This document shows positions 1 through 8,566 of a DNA stretch of 64,000 nt, in pieces. Every line of letters begins with the position of its first letter. The first letter of the stretch is position 1. This DNA is from Pseudomonas sp. M47T1 (GTDB taxonomy: Bacteria; Pseudomonadota; Gammaproteobacteria; Pseudomonadales; Pseudomonadaceae). A model generated the notes under the pieces. It was not told the DNA's origin. It ran no database searches and saw only the letters and a program-made list of their open reading frames with translations. A program made the translations under genes and the position numbers. The stretch covers positions 62,001 to 126,000 of the forward strand of contig NZ_AJWX01000014.1 of the NCBI RefSeq assembly GCF_000263855.1, in the 5' to 3' direction.

Positions 1-325
1 AATCGGCGTGGGCCGGGCGGAACAGATCCTTGATCGCCGAGTAGTCCTTGGACTTCTGGTCGGTGTTGCGGATCAGCAGGCCAATGGCGCAGCCGGTGGT
101 GCGGCCTTCGAACACGCCGGAGAGGATCTCGACCTCGTCAGGCTCCTGGCGCTGGGTGGTGTGGCGGCTGGTGCCGGGCTTGCGCCGGTCCAGGTCGCGC
201 TGCAGGTCTTGCAGCGACAGTTCCATGCCCGGCGGGCAGCCATCGACAATGGCGACCAACGCCGGCCCATGGCTTTCGCCAGCGGTGGTGACAGTGAACA
301 GCTTGCCGTAGGTATTGCCGGACAT
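1..325 (-). CDS. aroC: Chorismate synthase, N-terminal part (runs off the left edge)
   Basis: AroC makes chorismate from 5-enolpyruvylshikimate-3-phosphate, the last shared step of aromatic amino acid synthesis, using reduced FMN. The reading frame begins [20 protein letters not shown] and continues through a Gly/Cys-rich segment and an [15 protein letters not shown] stretch, the signature start of the family. About 108 residues are present, up to DLFRPAHAD; the rest lies outside the window. The start is the ATG at 323-325. The identification rests on seen sequence and is secure. The divergent neighbour at 462 is an unrelated hydrolase. Confidence 0.95.
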   Translation of the reverse strand, partial: MSGNTYGKLFTVTTAGESHGPALVAIVDGCPPGMELSLQDLQRDLDRRKPGTSRHTTQRQEPDEVEILSGVFEGRTTGCAIGLLIRNTDQKSKDYSAIKDLFRPAHAD

Positions 326-461
326 GCAGGACGCTCCGCGAATTCAGCCAAAATCAAATCAGGCGGCCAGTATACGCACGCTGGTGCGTTGATTCATCCT
401 TGGATGTGCGAACCTTCGCCCTTGGTATAAGTCCAAACGCCACCTCTCGGATACTGGCTTG

Positions 462-1415
462 ATGATGCTACGCTTTGCTGCCCTCCTCGTTTTCCTTGTG
501 TGCCCCCTGCTGCAGGCCGCCCCGGTGGTGGCCCAGCGCCCCATCGACCTGGACACCGGCACCGGCGTGCTGCACGGCTCGTTGCTGCTGCCGCTGTCGG
601 ACAAACCGGTGCCCATGGTGCTGATCATCGCCGGTTCCGGGCCTACCGACCGCAACGGCAACAACCCCGAAGGCGGTAACAACGACAGCCTGCGCAAGCT
701 GGCGCAACTGCTGGCGCGCAACAACATCGCCAGCGTGCGCTACGACAAGCGTGGCGTGGCCAGCGGCCTGCCGCTGGCGCCGGACGAGCGCAACCTGAGC
801 GTGGAAGGCTACGTGGCCGATGCCCAGGCCTGGGCGCGCAAACTCAAGGCCGACCCGCGGGTAGGGCCACTGATTTTGCTGGGCCACAGCGAAGGCGCGC
901 TGATCGCCTCCCTGGCCGCGCCCCAGAGCGGCGCCAGCGCGGTGGTGTCCATTGGCGGCAGCGGTCGCCCGCTGGACGAGGTGATTCGTGAACAGCTCAA
1001 GGGCCGCCTGCCGCCGGACCTGGAGATGCGCAGCTGGCAACTGCTGGAGCGCCTCAAGGCCGGCCAGTACGACACTGATGTACCCAGCCCCTTACACGTG
1101 ATCTTCCGCCCCAGCGTGCAGCCCTATCTGGTGTCGCTGTTGCGGCAGAACCCGGCGGGCGCCTTTGCCAAGGTGAAGGTGCCCGCACTGATTGTGCAGG
1201 GCCGCAACGACATCCAGGTGGGCGTGCAGGACGCCCAGGCCCTGAAGGCCGCCAAGCCCGATGCGCAACTGGTGCTGATCGACGGCATGAACCACGTGAT
1301 GCGCATCGTGCCCAATGATCTCAAGGCCCAGGTAGCCTCCTACAACAACCGTGACCTGCCCCTGGCCGACGCGCTGGGGCGCGCCGTGGTGGCATTTATC
1401 AAGACGATTCACTGA
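462..1415 (+). CDS. Secreted alpha/beta hydrolase (serine hydrolase)
   Basis: This is a 317-residue alpha/beta-hydrolase fold protein. The N-terminus (MMLRFAALLVFLVCPLLQAA) is a clear Sec signal peptide, so it probably acts in the periplasm. An early IIAGSGPTDRNGNN segment fits the oxyanion-hole region. The nucleophile elbow is G-H-S-E-G within LLGHSEGALIASL, and the likely catalytic His is in DGMNHVMR near the C-terminus. Candidate acids lie in the VQGRNDIQV stretch. The fold is typical of S33-like esterases/aminopeptidases; the substrate cannot be told. Two adjacent ATGs (462, 465) are possible starts; an upstream TTG at 459 is less likely. Confidence 0.85.
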   Translation: MMLRFAALLVFLVCPLLQAAPVVAQRPIDLDTGTGVLHGSLLLPLSDKPVPMVLIIAGSGPTDRNGNNPEGGNNDSLRKLAQLLARNNIASVRYDKRGVASGLPLAPDERNLSVEGYVADAQAWARKLKADPRVGPLILLGHSEGALIASLAAPQSGASAVVSIGGSGRPLDEVIREQLKGRLPPDLEMRSWQLLERLKAGQYDTDVPSPLHVIFRPSVQPYLVSLLRQNPAGAFAKVKVPALIVQGRNDIQVGVQDAQALKAAKPDAQLVLIDGMNHVMRIVPNDLKAQVASYNNRDLPLADALGRAVVAFIKTIH

Positions 1416-1515
1416 TCGCTGCAAATACCGCGCAAGTATCGTCGAATGCGGCCGATACGCCGATGCAGGTATCGACTTTGATACCCGCAGTGCTGCGCGA
1501 AAGAGGATCGCCGTG

Positions 1516-2322
1516 ATGACCGATACGCAAACCCCAGAGTCACCCGAAGTGGCCGTGGAAGCTGTACAGCCGCCTGCCGCCGAACCGGTCGAGTTGCCGT
1601 GGGCGGATGTGGTGCCTGAACATTTCAAGATGCTGCGTCTGTTGCCTCTGACGGTAGACCGTGCCACCGGCGCCCGGCCGTTGCGCTTCGTGCAGTTCGG
1701 CCGCGCCGAGCGCCATGGCCGAGACTACAGCCTGCTGCGCATGGACATCCAGTTGCCGGCGCAGAAAGTGCGCAAGGACCAGAACCGCCTGGAAGTCTGG
1801 GCCAACCACCAGACCCGCACCGTCAGCTTCGGCCCCGAGTCGGGCTTGAGCATGGAACCCCTGAACCGCGGCCTGGGGCGTTTCCTCATGGCCCAGGCGG
1901 TGATCTGGGCCCAGCGCAAATGGGCCCACTACCGCGTGGAGGGCGCCGCGCTGGCGAGCAAGGACGGGCTCAATGAAGACACCCGCCTGCGCCGCGACCA
2001 CACGCTCAAGACCCAGGGCTTTACCGTCAGCTACACCGACGCTCAGCACATGAAAGGCAGCTATGCCGACGTGCAGGTCGGTGAACTGATAGCCACCTGG
2101 AACGGTGACCGGGTGCAGGTGGTGGAGATTCTGGACGCGGCGAACATGCTGCAACTGGCCGAGCACAACCTGCAGGAGCAGGAAGTGAAATTGCGCCAGC
2201 AGGAAGAACGGGTCAGCAAGTTCAAGCGTGAAGACAGCGGCTTGCGCTTCACCATCACCTGCCTGGTGGCCTTCGCGGTGTTTCAGGCGGGACTGTTGAT
2301 CTGGATTGCTACCCACCGGTAA
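1516..2322 (+). CDS. Conserved hypothetical protein with C-terminal membrane anchor
   Basis: This is a 268-residue protein I do not recognise as a named family. It has an acidic, Pro-rich N-terminus, a mixed central domain (about residues 35-205), then a Gln/Glu-rich predicted coiled coil (LQEQEVKLRQQEERVSKF) leading into one C-terminal transmembrane helix (about residues 243-264) with a short ATHR tail. That layout suggests a cytoplasmic domain tethered to the inner membrane. The ATG at 1516 is preceded by AGAGGATCGCC; a GTG directly before it is an alternative start. It follows the hydrolase by 100 bases and may be co-transcribed. No function is assigned. Confidence 0.7.
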   Translation: MTDTQTPESPEVAVEAVQPPAAEPVELPWADVVPEHFKMLRLLPLTVDRATGARPLRFVQFGRAERHGRDYSLLRMDIQLPAQKVRKDQNRLEVWANHQTRTVSFGPESGLSMEPLNRGLGRFLMAQAVIWAQRKWAHYRVEGAALASKDGLNEDTRLRRDHTLKTQGFTVSYTDAQHMKGSYADVQVGELIATWNGDRVQVVEILDAANMLQLAEHNLQEQEVKLRQQEERVSKFKREDSGLRFTITCLVAFAVFQAGLLIWIATHR

Positions 2323-2367
2323 CGGTCCAACGCAACCCAGCAGCAGCGGAGCGTGCCCGCGAAGGCG

Positions 2368-2384
2368 CCCCCATGAAATGGGGG
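2368..2384. terminator. Perfect inverted repeat between convergent genes
   Basis: CCCCCAT and ATGGGGG pair as a 7-bp stem around a GAA loop. It sits between the convergent ends of the gene at 1516-2322 and prmB. There is no T-run on either strand, so termination activity is inferred from position only. Confidence 0.4.
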
Positions 2385-2385
2385 A

Positions 2386-3294
2386 TCAGACGCGGGACGC
2401 GAACAGCGCCTGATGCTCACGGCATTGCGCCGCGCTGAGCATGAACACGCCGTGGCCGCCACGCTGGAACTCCAGCCAGTGGAAATCCACCTCCGGGTAC
2501 AGCGCCTCAACGTGCACCTGGCTGTTGCCCACCTCCACAATCAGCAAACCTTTTTCGTTGAGGTGGTCGGCCGCGTCGGCCAGCATGCGCCGTACCAGGT
2601 TCAGGCCGTCGGTGCCGCAGGCCAGGCCCAGTTCCGGCTCGTGCTGGTACTCGTCGGGCATGTCGGCGAAGTCTTCGGCATCCACGTACGGCGGGTTCGA
2701 CACGATCAAGTCAAAGCGCTGGCCCGGCAGGCCACCGAAGCCGTCACCCTGCACGGTGTACACGCGATCATCCACGCCGTGGCGCTCGATGTTCTGGTTG
2801 GCCACTTCCAGGGCCTCGAACGACAGGTCGGCCAGCGCCACTTCGGCGTCCGGGAACACGTCGGCACAGGCAATGCCGATGCAGCCCGAACCGGTGCACA
2901 AATCCAGAATGCGCGCCGGCGGGTTGGCCAGCCAGGGTTCGAAGCTGTTCTCGATCAGCTCGCCAATGGGCGAGCGCGGGATCAGCACGCGTTCGTCGAC
3001 AATGAACGACATGCCGCAGAACCAGGCCTCATTCAGCAGGTACGGCACCGGCACGCGGTCTTCGATGCGGCGCTGCAGCAGCGCCTGGATGTGGGCGATC
3101 TCGTCTTCTTCCAGGGCGCAGTCCAGGTAGCTGTCGGCGATCTGATACGGCAGGTGCACGGCACCCAGTACCAGCAGGCGCGCTTCGTCCCAGGCATTGT
3201 CGGTACCGTGACCGAAATACAGGTCTTCCCCATGGAAACGGCTGACAGCCCAACGAATGTGGTCGCGCAGGGTGCGCAGGCGGGAAGTGATCAC
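2386..3294 (-). CDS. prmB: Ribosomal protein L3 N5-glutamine methyltransferase
   Basis: PrmB methylates a glutamine of ribosomal protein L3 using SAM. The 302-residue product has the PrmB-type N-terminal helical region ([19 protein letters not shown]), the SAM-binding motif [15 protein letters not shown] and the glutamine-methyltransferase signature NPPY ([16 protein letters not shown]). RSPIGELI precedes the catalytic domain, as expected for PrmB rather than PrmC. The GTG start at 3292-3294 has CAAAGGAG six bases upstream; a longer frame starting MRLYSKE lacks such a site. It normally sits next to aroC in Pseudomonas; here two genes intervene. Confidence 0.93.
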   Translation of the reverse strand: MITSRLRTLRDHIRWAVSRFHGEDLYFGHGTDNAWDEARLLVLGAVHLPYQIADSYLDCALEEDEIAHIQALLQRRIEDRVPVPYLLNEAWFCGMSFIVDERVLIPRSPIGELIENSFEPWLANPPARILDLCTGSGCIGIACADVFPDAEVALADLSFEALEVANQNIERHGVDDRVYTVQGDGFGGLPGQRFDLIVSNPPYVDAEDFADMPDEYQHEPELGLACGTDGLNLVRRMLADAADHLNEKGLLIVEVGNSQVHVEALYPEVDFHWLEFQRGGHGVFMLSAAQCREHQALFASRV

Positions 3295-3483
3295 GGCAGA
3301 CTCCTTTGAATACAGCCGCACATTCTACCAGCGAAGCCCCGCCAATGGGCGCCTTGCTGGCATTTTGCGCAAGGGCCGCACCCGGCTACCGCCCAGATTC
3401 TGCACGGCGAATGCGTGAAGCGATTCACAGAAGGGCGCAAGCAGTGGACAATGTGGCAAAAGCCCTATCCAAAGGAGCCCCCG

Positions 3484-4074
3484 ATGTCCGATACAAAGAC
3501 GATGTTCCAATTGACTGGCCGCGGCCATCCCCCTGCCGATCTCAGCCGTGCCAGCCTTGTGATCATCGATGCCCAGCGCGAATACCTCAAAGGCCCCCTG
3601 GCCCTGGTTGGCATTGACGAGGCCGTGGCCAACATAGCCCGCCTGCTCAAGGCTGCGCGCGCCGCACACCGCCCCATCGTGCACGTGCGTCACCTGGGCA
3701 CCGTGGGTGGCCTGTTCGACCCCCAGGGCGACCGCGGCAAGTTCATTCCGGGGCTGGAGCCGGTGGGTGACGAGCCCATCATCGAAAAGAACATGCCCAA
3801 CGCGTTCAACAACACCCCGTTGCACCAGACGCTGCAGGAAAAAGGCCCCATCGACCTGATCGTCTGCGGCTTCATGACCCACTCCAGCATCAGCACCACC
3901 GTGCGCGCCGCCAAGGACTACGGCTACCGCAGCACCCTGGTGGAAGACGCCTGCGCCACCCGCGACCTGCCCTACAAGGACGGCGTGGTACCGGCCGCCA
4001 CCGTCAAGCAGGTGGGCATGGCCACCATGAACGACAACTTTGCCTGCGTGGCCCAGACCGACGACCTGGTCTAA
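3484..4074 (+). CDS. Isochorismatase-fold hydrolase, catalytic Cys position is Ser
   Basis: This 196-residue protein has the isochorismatase/cysteine-hydrolase fold. The conserved Asp is seen in VIIDAQREY and the conserved Lys in IIEKNMPNAF. In the loop where amidohydrolase members carry G-x-M-T-H-x-C, this one reads GFMTHSSISTT, so a Ser stands where the nucleophilic Cys would be. Cys-dependent nicotinamidase/carbamoylase activity is therefore doubtful; a vinyl-ether-type hydrolase or a Ser variant is possible. The start ATG at 3484 has AAAGGAG six bases upstream. The gene stands alone. Family is sure; reaction is not. Confidence 0.85.
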   Translation: MSDTKTMFQLTGRGHPPADLSRASLVIIDAQREYLKGPLALVGIDEAVANIARLLKAARAAHRPIVHVRHLGTVGGLFDPQGDRGKFIPGLEPVGDEPIIEKNMPNAFNNTPLHQTLQEKGPIDLIVCGFMTHSSISTTVRAAKDYGYRSTLVEDACATRDLPYKDGVVPAATVKQVGMATMNDNFACVAQTDDLV

Positions 4075-4213
4075 CCCGCCGCCGCGCCGATCAGGCGGCC
4101 CGTTTCGCGGCCGCCCATCCGATAAAAGCACTCATTTTCTCTAATTGCTCCGTGTGTCGGAACCCCGACGCCCCAGGCGAGTCGAAGGCCCGATATTCAC
4201 TGAGGAAATCGGA

Positions 4214-4534
4214 ATGAAGTTATCCGATGGTTTTGACGCTCGCCGCCTGCGTCCACGCGGCCAACGCAGCTGGGGCACCCGCCTGGGCCAGGCCTTTGCT
4301 GCACTGCTGGCAGCCCTGGGGGTACTGCTGGCCATGGCCGGTGCCGCCAGCCTGCTGGGCCACCCGCCCGCCCTGGGCGACTTAAACGCCAGCAAGACCG
4401 GCGCCGCCCTGTTGGTGGTGTTCGGTGTGGTGGTTCTTTACCTGGGCGTGCGCCTGTGGCGGGTGTGCCGCCTGCGCCGGCTGCGCAATCGCGAACTGAA
4501 CCTGGCGCCACACCTGATGAAAAAACACGATTGA
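4214..4534 (+). CDS. Small two-helix inner-membrane protein
   Basis: This 106-residue protein has a basic N-terminus followed by two hydrophobic segments (about residues 20-42 and 56-77) and a very Arg-rich tail (RLWRVCRLRRLRNRE), giving a likely topology with both ends in the cytoplasm. I recognise no family. The ATG at 4214 has GAGGAAATC upstream. It lies 35 bases before the Smr gene and may share a transcript with it. Confidence 0.6.
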   Translation: MKLSDGFDARRLRPRGQRSWGTRLGQAFAALLAALGVLLAMAGAASLLGHPPALGDLNASKTGAALLVVFGVVVLYLGVRLWRVCRLRRLRNRELNLAPHLMKKHD

Positions 4535-4569
4535 CTCGCGTAAACTAGGCCTCCGTAGTGGAGGCTGAC

Positions 4570-5127
4570 ATGCAAGACGACGATTTTTCCCTGTTCGCAA
4601 GCCAAATGCACGGCGTAAAGCCGATCAAGCATGACCGCGCCGACACAGGCAAACCCAAGGCAGATCGCAAAAACCTGGCCACCCTGCGCCAGGCCGCGAC
4701 CGTGCGCCAGGACGCCACCACCGTCGATGGCCTGTCCGACCAGTTCGTCATTGACGTGGGCCCCGAAGACGACCTGCACTGGGCCCGCGACGGCGTGCAG
4801 GAAAGCCAGATGCGCAAGCTCAAGGTTGGCCAGATCCCCTTCGAAGGCAGCCTGGACCTGCACGGCATGAGCGTGGAGAAGGCCCGCGAAACCCTGTGGT
4901 CGTTCCTGGCCGAGGCCGTGAAGTTCGAAATTCGCTGCGTGCGCGTCACCCACGGCAAGGCCGTGCGCCTGGACGGCAAGCGCCCCATGATCAAAAGCCA
5001 CGTCAACACCTGGCTGCGACAACATGCCCACGTGCTGGGCTTTACCTCCTGCCAACCCCGCCACGGAGGCGCTGGCGCCGTGTACGTGATGCTCAAGCGC
5101 ACCATGCTTGAAGGGCGTGACGAGTAA
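4570..5127 (+). CDS. Smr-domain protein (YfcN/SmrA-like)
   Basis: The 185-residue protein has a C-terminal Smr (MutS2-type) domain: the LDLHG signature in [14 protein letters not shown], the VTHGKA loop and the [10 protein letters not shown] strand. Smr domains are RNA or DNA nucleases in characterised cases. Stand-alone short Smr proteins such as SmrB act on colliding ribosomes, but I cannot say that this one does. The N-terminal 80 residues are polar and probably flexible. The ATG at 4570 follows GTGGAGGCTGAC, a good ribosome site. Next downstream is folE, an arrangement common in pseudomonads. Confidence 0.87.
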   Translation: MQDDDFSLFASQMHGVKPIKHDRADTGKPKADRKNLATLRQAATVRQDATTVDGLSDQFVIDVGPEDDLHWARDGVQESQMRKLKVGQIPFEGSLDLHGMSVEKARETLWSFLAEAVKFEIRCVRVTHGKAVRLDGKRPMIKSHVNTWLRQHAHVLGFTSCQPRHGGAGAVYVMLKRTMLEGRDE

Positions 5128-5197
5128 AGCTTGCGCTTGCAGCGACGCGGCCGTGGCCGTACCCTTCGCGTTTGCGAAAATTCCCACAGGTAGATCC

Positions 5198-5743
5198 ATG
5201 TCCCTGGAACAGCACTACACCGCGATTCTCGGCAAACTCGGCGAGGACGTATCCCGCGAAGGCCTGCTCGACACCCCCAAGCGTGCCGCCAAAGCCATGC
5301 AGTACCTTTGCCGCGGTTATGAACAAACCCTGGAAGAAGTCACCAACGGTGCCCTCTTCAGCTCCGACAACAGCGAAATGGTACTGGTCAAGGACATCGA
5401 GTTGTACTCGCTGTGCGAACACCACCTGCTGCCGTTCATCGGCAAGGCCCACGTGGCCTACATTCCCAGCGGCAAGGTGTTGGGGCTGTCCAAGGTAGCG
5501 CGTATCGTCGACATGTACGCCCGTCGCCTGCAGATCCAGGAAAACCTCAGCCGCCAGATCGCCGACGCGATCCAGCAGGTCACCGGCGCCCTGGGCGTTG
5601 CCGTGGTCATCGAGGCCAAGCACATGTGCATGATGATGCGCGGCGTGGAAAAGCAGAACTCGTCCATGATCACCTCGGTGATGCTGGGCGAATTCCGTGA
5701 AAACGCCGCCACCCGCAGCGAATTCCTCAGCCTGATCAAATGA
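5198..5743 (+). CDS. folE: GTP cyclohydrolase I
   Basis: FolE converts GTP to 7,8-dihydroneopterin triphosphate, the first step of tetrahydrofolate (and queuosine) synthesis. The product is 181 residues, the usual length for the type I enzyme. Zinc ligands are visible in [12 protein letters not shown] and in KHMCMMMRG, and the [17 protein letters not shown] block is diagnostic. Start is the ATG at 5198 ([11 protein letters not shown]). It lies between an Smr gene and a glutaredoxin on the same strand, with short gaps that suggest a small operon. Confidence 0.95.
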   Translation: MSLEQHYTAILGKLGEDVSREGLLDTPKRAAKAMQYLCRGYEQTLEEVTNGALFSSDNSEMVLVKDIELYSLCEHHLLPFIGKAHVAYIPSGKVLGLSKVARIVDMYARRLQIQENLSRQIADAIQQVTGALGVAVVIEAKHMCMMMRGVEKQNSSMITSVMLGEFRENAATRSEFLSLIK

Positions 5744-5759
5744 TCGGAAGGTAGCCTCC

Positions 5760-6125
5760 ATGTTGATGAAAGCTTTGCGCGTAGGCCTGGGTCAGGTCAT
5801 TGTCATCGGTGACCTGCTGACGCGCGGCCCCAAGCGCAAGCGCAGTGCCGCCGCCCAGGCCGCCGTGGACAGCCAGGCCGCCAACCTCAGCCTGTATCAG
5901 TTCCACGCCTGCCCGTTCTGCGTGAAAACCCGGCGCACGCTGCACCAGCTCAACGTGCCGGTTGCCCTGCGCGACGCGAAGAACGATGAGCAGCACCGCC
6001 AGACCCTGCTGGCCGAAGGCGGCCGTATCAAGGTGCCGTGCCTGCGCATCGAGGAAAATGGCCAGACCACCTGGATGTACGAATCCAAGGCCATTATCGC
6101 CTACCTGCAGCAACGCTTCGCCTAA
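5760..6125 (+). CDS. Glutaredoxin-domain protein with hydrophobic N-terminus
   Basis: This 121-residue protein carries one thioredoxin-fold glutaredoxin domain in its C-terminal two thirds, with the redox motif C-P-F-C (FHACPFCVKTRR) and the cis-Pro region KVPCLRIE. The N-terminal 40 residues include a hydrophobic stretch (VGLGQVIVIGDLLTRG), perhaps a membrane association segment rather than a cleaved signal. A GGAAGG sequence precedes the ATG at 5760. It starts 16 bases after folE. Confidence 0.85.
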   Translation: MLMKALRVGLGQVIVIGDLLTRGPKRKRSAAAQAAVDSQAANLSLYQFHACPFCVKTRRTLHQLNVPVALRDAKNDEQHRQTLLAEGGRIKVPCLRIEENGQTTWMYESKAIIAYLQQRFA

Positions 6126-6139
6126 GCCCCTCCTACAGG

Positions 6140-6742
6140 TCAGCCCAGCATGGTCACATGCCCGGGCTGCGCCTCGACACGCTTGATCCATGCCTCTATG
6201 CCCGGGTACGCCGCCAGGTCGAAGCCGCCCTCATGGGCCACGTGGGTGTAGGCATACAGTGCGATGTCGGCGATCGAATACTGCTCGCCCACCAGAAACG
6301 GCGTCAGTTGCAACTGCCGCTCCATCACCCGCAGCGCCTTCTTGCCGCGCACTTGGCAGTCTTCATATTCCTTCAAGCGGTCCTGGGGCATACCCAGGTA
6401 CAGCTGGATGAAACGCGCCACGGCAATGTAGGGCTCATGGCTGTACTGCTCAAAGAACTGCCATTGCAGCACCTGGGTGCGCAGGCGTGGTTCGGCGGGC
6501 AGGAACGAGGTGCCGTCGGCGAGGAAGTTGAGAATCGCGTTGGACTCCCACAGGCAGGTACCGTCCTCAAGCTCCAGCACCGGGATCTTGCCGTTGGGGT
6601 TCTTGGCCAGGAACTCGGGGGTTTGCGTGTCACCGCCCAGAATGTCGATGTCCACCCACTCGTAGGGCACGCCCAGCAGGTTCAACATCAGCTTGACCTT
6701 GTAGCAGTTGCCCGAGCGATAGTCGCCGTAAACCTTGTACAT
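6140..6742 (-). CDS. Glutathione S-transferase family protein
   Basis: A 200-residue GST with an N-terminal thioredoxin-like domain (MYKVYGDYRSGNCYKVKLML) and an all-helical C-terminal domain. Ser/Asn residues in SGNCYK fit the glutathione-activating position of beta/theta-like bacterial GSTs; GKIPVLELEDG and LWESNAILNFLA are the cis-Pro and glutathione-binding segments. The ATG at 6742 has TAAGGAGAGGC just upstream. It is 11 bases downstream of the aminotransferase and very probably in one operon with it. Substrate unknown. Confidence 0.9.
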   Translation of the reverse strand: MYKVYGDYRSGNCYKVKLMLNLLGVPYEWVDIDILGGDTQTPEFLAKNPNGKIPVLELEDGTCLWESNAILNFLADGTSFLPAEPRLRTQVLQWQFFEQYSHEPYIAVARFIQLYLGMPQDRLKEYEDCQVRGKKALRVMERQLQLTPFLVGEQYSIADIALYAYTHVAHEGGFDLAAYPGIEAWIKRVEAQPGHVTMLG

Positions 6743-6753
6743 AAAGCCTCTCC

Positions 6754-7923
6754 TTACGCCGCTGCCTGAGCGGCCTGAGCCTGACGGATAACATGAGCCA
6801 ACCGCAACACCCCTTCTTGCAGGCGGTGCGGGGCAACGTGACTGAAATTCAACCGCAGGCAACCCGGGTTGGCGTCCGGGTCCGCAAAAAACGGCTCACC
6901 CGGCATGAAGGCGACATCCTGGGCCATGGCCGCAGCCACTAAGGTGCGGGTGTCGATCGGCTGTTTCAAGGTCAGCCAGAAGAATAGGCCGCCCTGGGGC
7001 ACATGCCAATCGGCCAGGTCGCCCAAATGCTGCTCAAGGGCCTGTTGCATGGCGTCCCGACGCTCACGATAGAACCCGCGCAGCTCGCCCAGGTGCTGAC
7101 GGTATTTTTCCGTGCCTAGCCACTGCATGGCCTGCCACTGGCCCACACGGTTGGTGTGCAGGTCGGCGGCCTGTTTGAGCCGCAACAGGTGCGCGAACAG
7201 GTCGGGGCTGGCAATCAAGTAGCCCACCCGCAGGCCCGGCAGCAAGGTCTTGGACACGGTACCGGTGTAGACCCAGCTGGCCTTGCGCAGGCGCCCGGCA
7301 ATGGGCGCGGCCATGCCACCGTCGTAGGTCAGTTCACGGTAGGGCTCATCCTCGATCAGCGTCACCCCGAATTCGTCCAGCAGCGCGGCAACCCGCGCCC
7401 GGGCCGCCTCGCTGTAACGCACGCCCGACGGGTTCTGGAAGGTGGGTATCAGGTAAACGAAGGCCGGCGCATGCTGCTCAAGGCGCGCGCGCAGTGCGTC
7501 GATGTGCGGCCCGTCAGCGCCCAGCGGCACACTCAGGCACTCGGCGCCGAACAACTGGAAGGTCTGCAGGGCGGCCAGGTAGGTGGGGCCCTCGACGATG
7601 ACTTCGGTGCCTTTGTCGATGTACAGCTTGGTGGCCAGGTCCAGCGCCTGCTGCGAACCGCTCAGCACCAGCACCTGGCTGGCCTGGCAGGCGATGCCCA
7701 GCGCCCGGGCTTCGGCGGCCAACAACTCGCGCAGCGCCGGCTCGCCTTCACTGGTGCCGTACTGGCCCATGCTGGTGGGCATGCCAGCCCAGTCCAACGC
7801 CGGCAACATGGCCTCGGCAGGCAGGCCACCGGCGAACGACATGACTTCCGGGCGCTGGGCCGCGGCGAGAATTTCACGGATCAACGAACTTTTGAGGCGT
7901 GTGACACGTTCTGAGAAAGCCAT
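6754..7923 (-). CDS. PLP-dependent aminotransferase (class I/II, 2-aminoadipate type)
   Basis: This 389-residue fold-type I aminotransferase has FAGGLPAEAMLP near the N-terminus, LSGSQQALDL (PLP phosphate region), IPTFQNPSGV and the Schiff-base lysine in GTVSKTLLPGLRVGY. This pattern matches the LysN/MocR-derived 2-aminoadipate and multisubstrate aminotransferases; there is no GntR DNA-binding domain, so it is an enzyme and not a MocR regulator. The ATG at 7923 starts MAFSERVTRLK. It is transcribed away from a MarR gene across an 81-base gap that holds two matching palindromes, so MarR control is likely. Confidence 0.87.
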   Translation of the reverse strand: MAFSERVTRLKSSLIREILAAAQRPEVMSFAGGLPAEAMLPALDWAGMPTSMGQYGTSEGEPALRELLAAEARALGIACQASQVLVLSGSQQALDLATKLYIDKGTEVIVEGPTYLAALQTFQLFGAECLSVPLGADGPHIDALRARLEQHAPAFVYLIPTFQNPSGVRYSEAARARVAALLDEFGVTLIEDEPYRELTYDGGMAAPIAGRLRKASWVYTGTVSKTLLPGLRVGYLIASPDLFAHLLRLKQAADLHTNRVGQWQAMQWLGTEKYRQHLGELRGFYRERRDAMQQALEQHLGDLADWHVPQGGLFFWLTLKQPIDTRTLVAAAMAQDVAFMPGEPFFADPDANPGCLRLNFSHVAPHRLQEGVLRLAHVIRQAQAAQAAA

Positions 7924-7956
7924 GGGACCACCGCTGGCGAAGTCATCGGGAAATAC

Positions 7957-8013
7957 GTCAAACTGCTTGACCGAAATTACGACGCCGAGCCCGGATACGT
8001 CAATATGCTTGAC
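7957..8013. promoter_or_regulatory. Two tandem GTCAA-N5-TTGAC operator candidates
   Basis: Between the divergent aminotransferase and MarR genes two near-identical 19-base blocks (TACGTCAA..TGCTTGACC) occur. Each contains a perfect palindrome GTCAA-N5-TTGAC, at 7957-7971 and 7999-8013. Their centres are 42 bases apart, about four helical turns. The second overlaps the MarR start codon at 8005. This fits cooperative binding of a MarR dimer and autoregulation; binding itself is inferred. Confidence 0.65.
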
Positions 8014-8439
8014 CTTAAAAATACCGCCACGCAACAAACCGCCATGGAAGCGTTTTTCTATGGCTACCAGGCCTTCACCGCCAAGGCCGACGAAATGCTC
8101 GCGCGCCGAGGCCTGAGCCGGGTGCACCAGCGCATCGTGTTTTTCATTGCTCGCTACCCGAACATCGGCATGAGCGAACTGCTGGAAAAGCTGGGGGTGA
8201 GCAAGCAGGCGCTGAACATGCCGCTGCGCCAGCTGGTGGAAATGCAACTGGTGACCAGCACCGCGCCGGCCAGTGACAAGCGCAAGCGCTTGCTGGGGCT
8301 CACGGCCGAGGGGGTGCGGTTTGAGGAGTCGTTGCGCAAGGAGCAGGTGAAACTGCTGCAGCGGGTGTTTGCCGAAGCGGGGGCGCCGGCGGTGGATGGG
8401 TGGTTGGCAGTGAATGCGGCGTTGGGTAACACGTTATAA
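8005..8439 (+). CDS. MarR-family transcriptional regulator
   Basis: This 144-residue winged-helix regulator has the MarR core: IARYPNIGMSELLEKLGVSKQALNMPLRQLVEMQLVT (helix-turn-helix and recognition helix) and a DKRKRLLGLTAEG wing. N- and C-terminal helices would form the dimer interface. It diverges from the aminotransferase-GST pair, and one of the two palindromes lies on its own start codon, so repression of itself and of the pair is likely. The ligand is unknown. Confidence 0.88.
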   Translation: MLDLKNTATQQTAMEAFFYGYQAFTAKADEMLARRGLSRVHQRIVFFIARYPNIGMSELLEKLGVSKQALNMPLRQLVEMQLVTSTAPASDKRKRLLGLTAEGVRFEESLRKEQVKLLQRVFAEAGAPAVDGWLAVNAALGNTL

Positions 8440-8566
8440 ACCGGGAAGGTGCTGCGGACCTTTTCGTGCACTGTATGGCCAAATGTTACGGTCGCTGTAT
8501 TGCAATCATCCACGAGCGCGGGTTTAGGCTTGCACACCTGCCCTCACCCGCTCAAGGATTTGCAGC

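Noticed and set aside
73..357. A 94-codon minus-strand frame at the left edge
   Set aside because: It is in a different phase from the true aroC frame ([12 protein letters not shown]...), which is read without a break to the window edge; the longer frame is a shadow, so aroC is not frameshifted.
459..464. TTG at 459 as start of the hydrolase
   Set aside because: Two ATGs follow at once and give a normal signal peptide; the TTG adds nothing.
6754..8247. A 497-codon aminotransferase frame running through the MarR gene
   Set aside because: The N-terminal 108 codons are antisense to the MarR gene and its operators; the family start is the Met at 7923.
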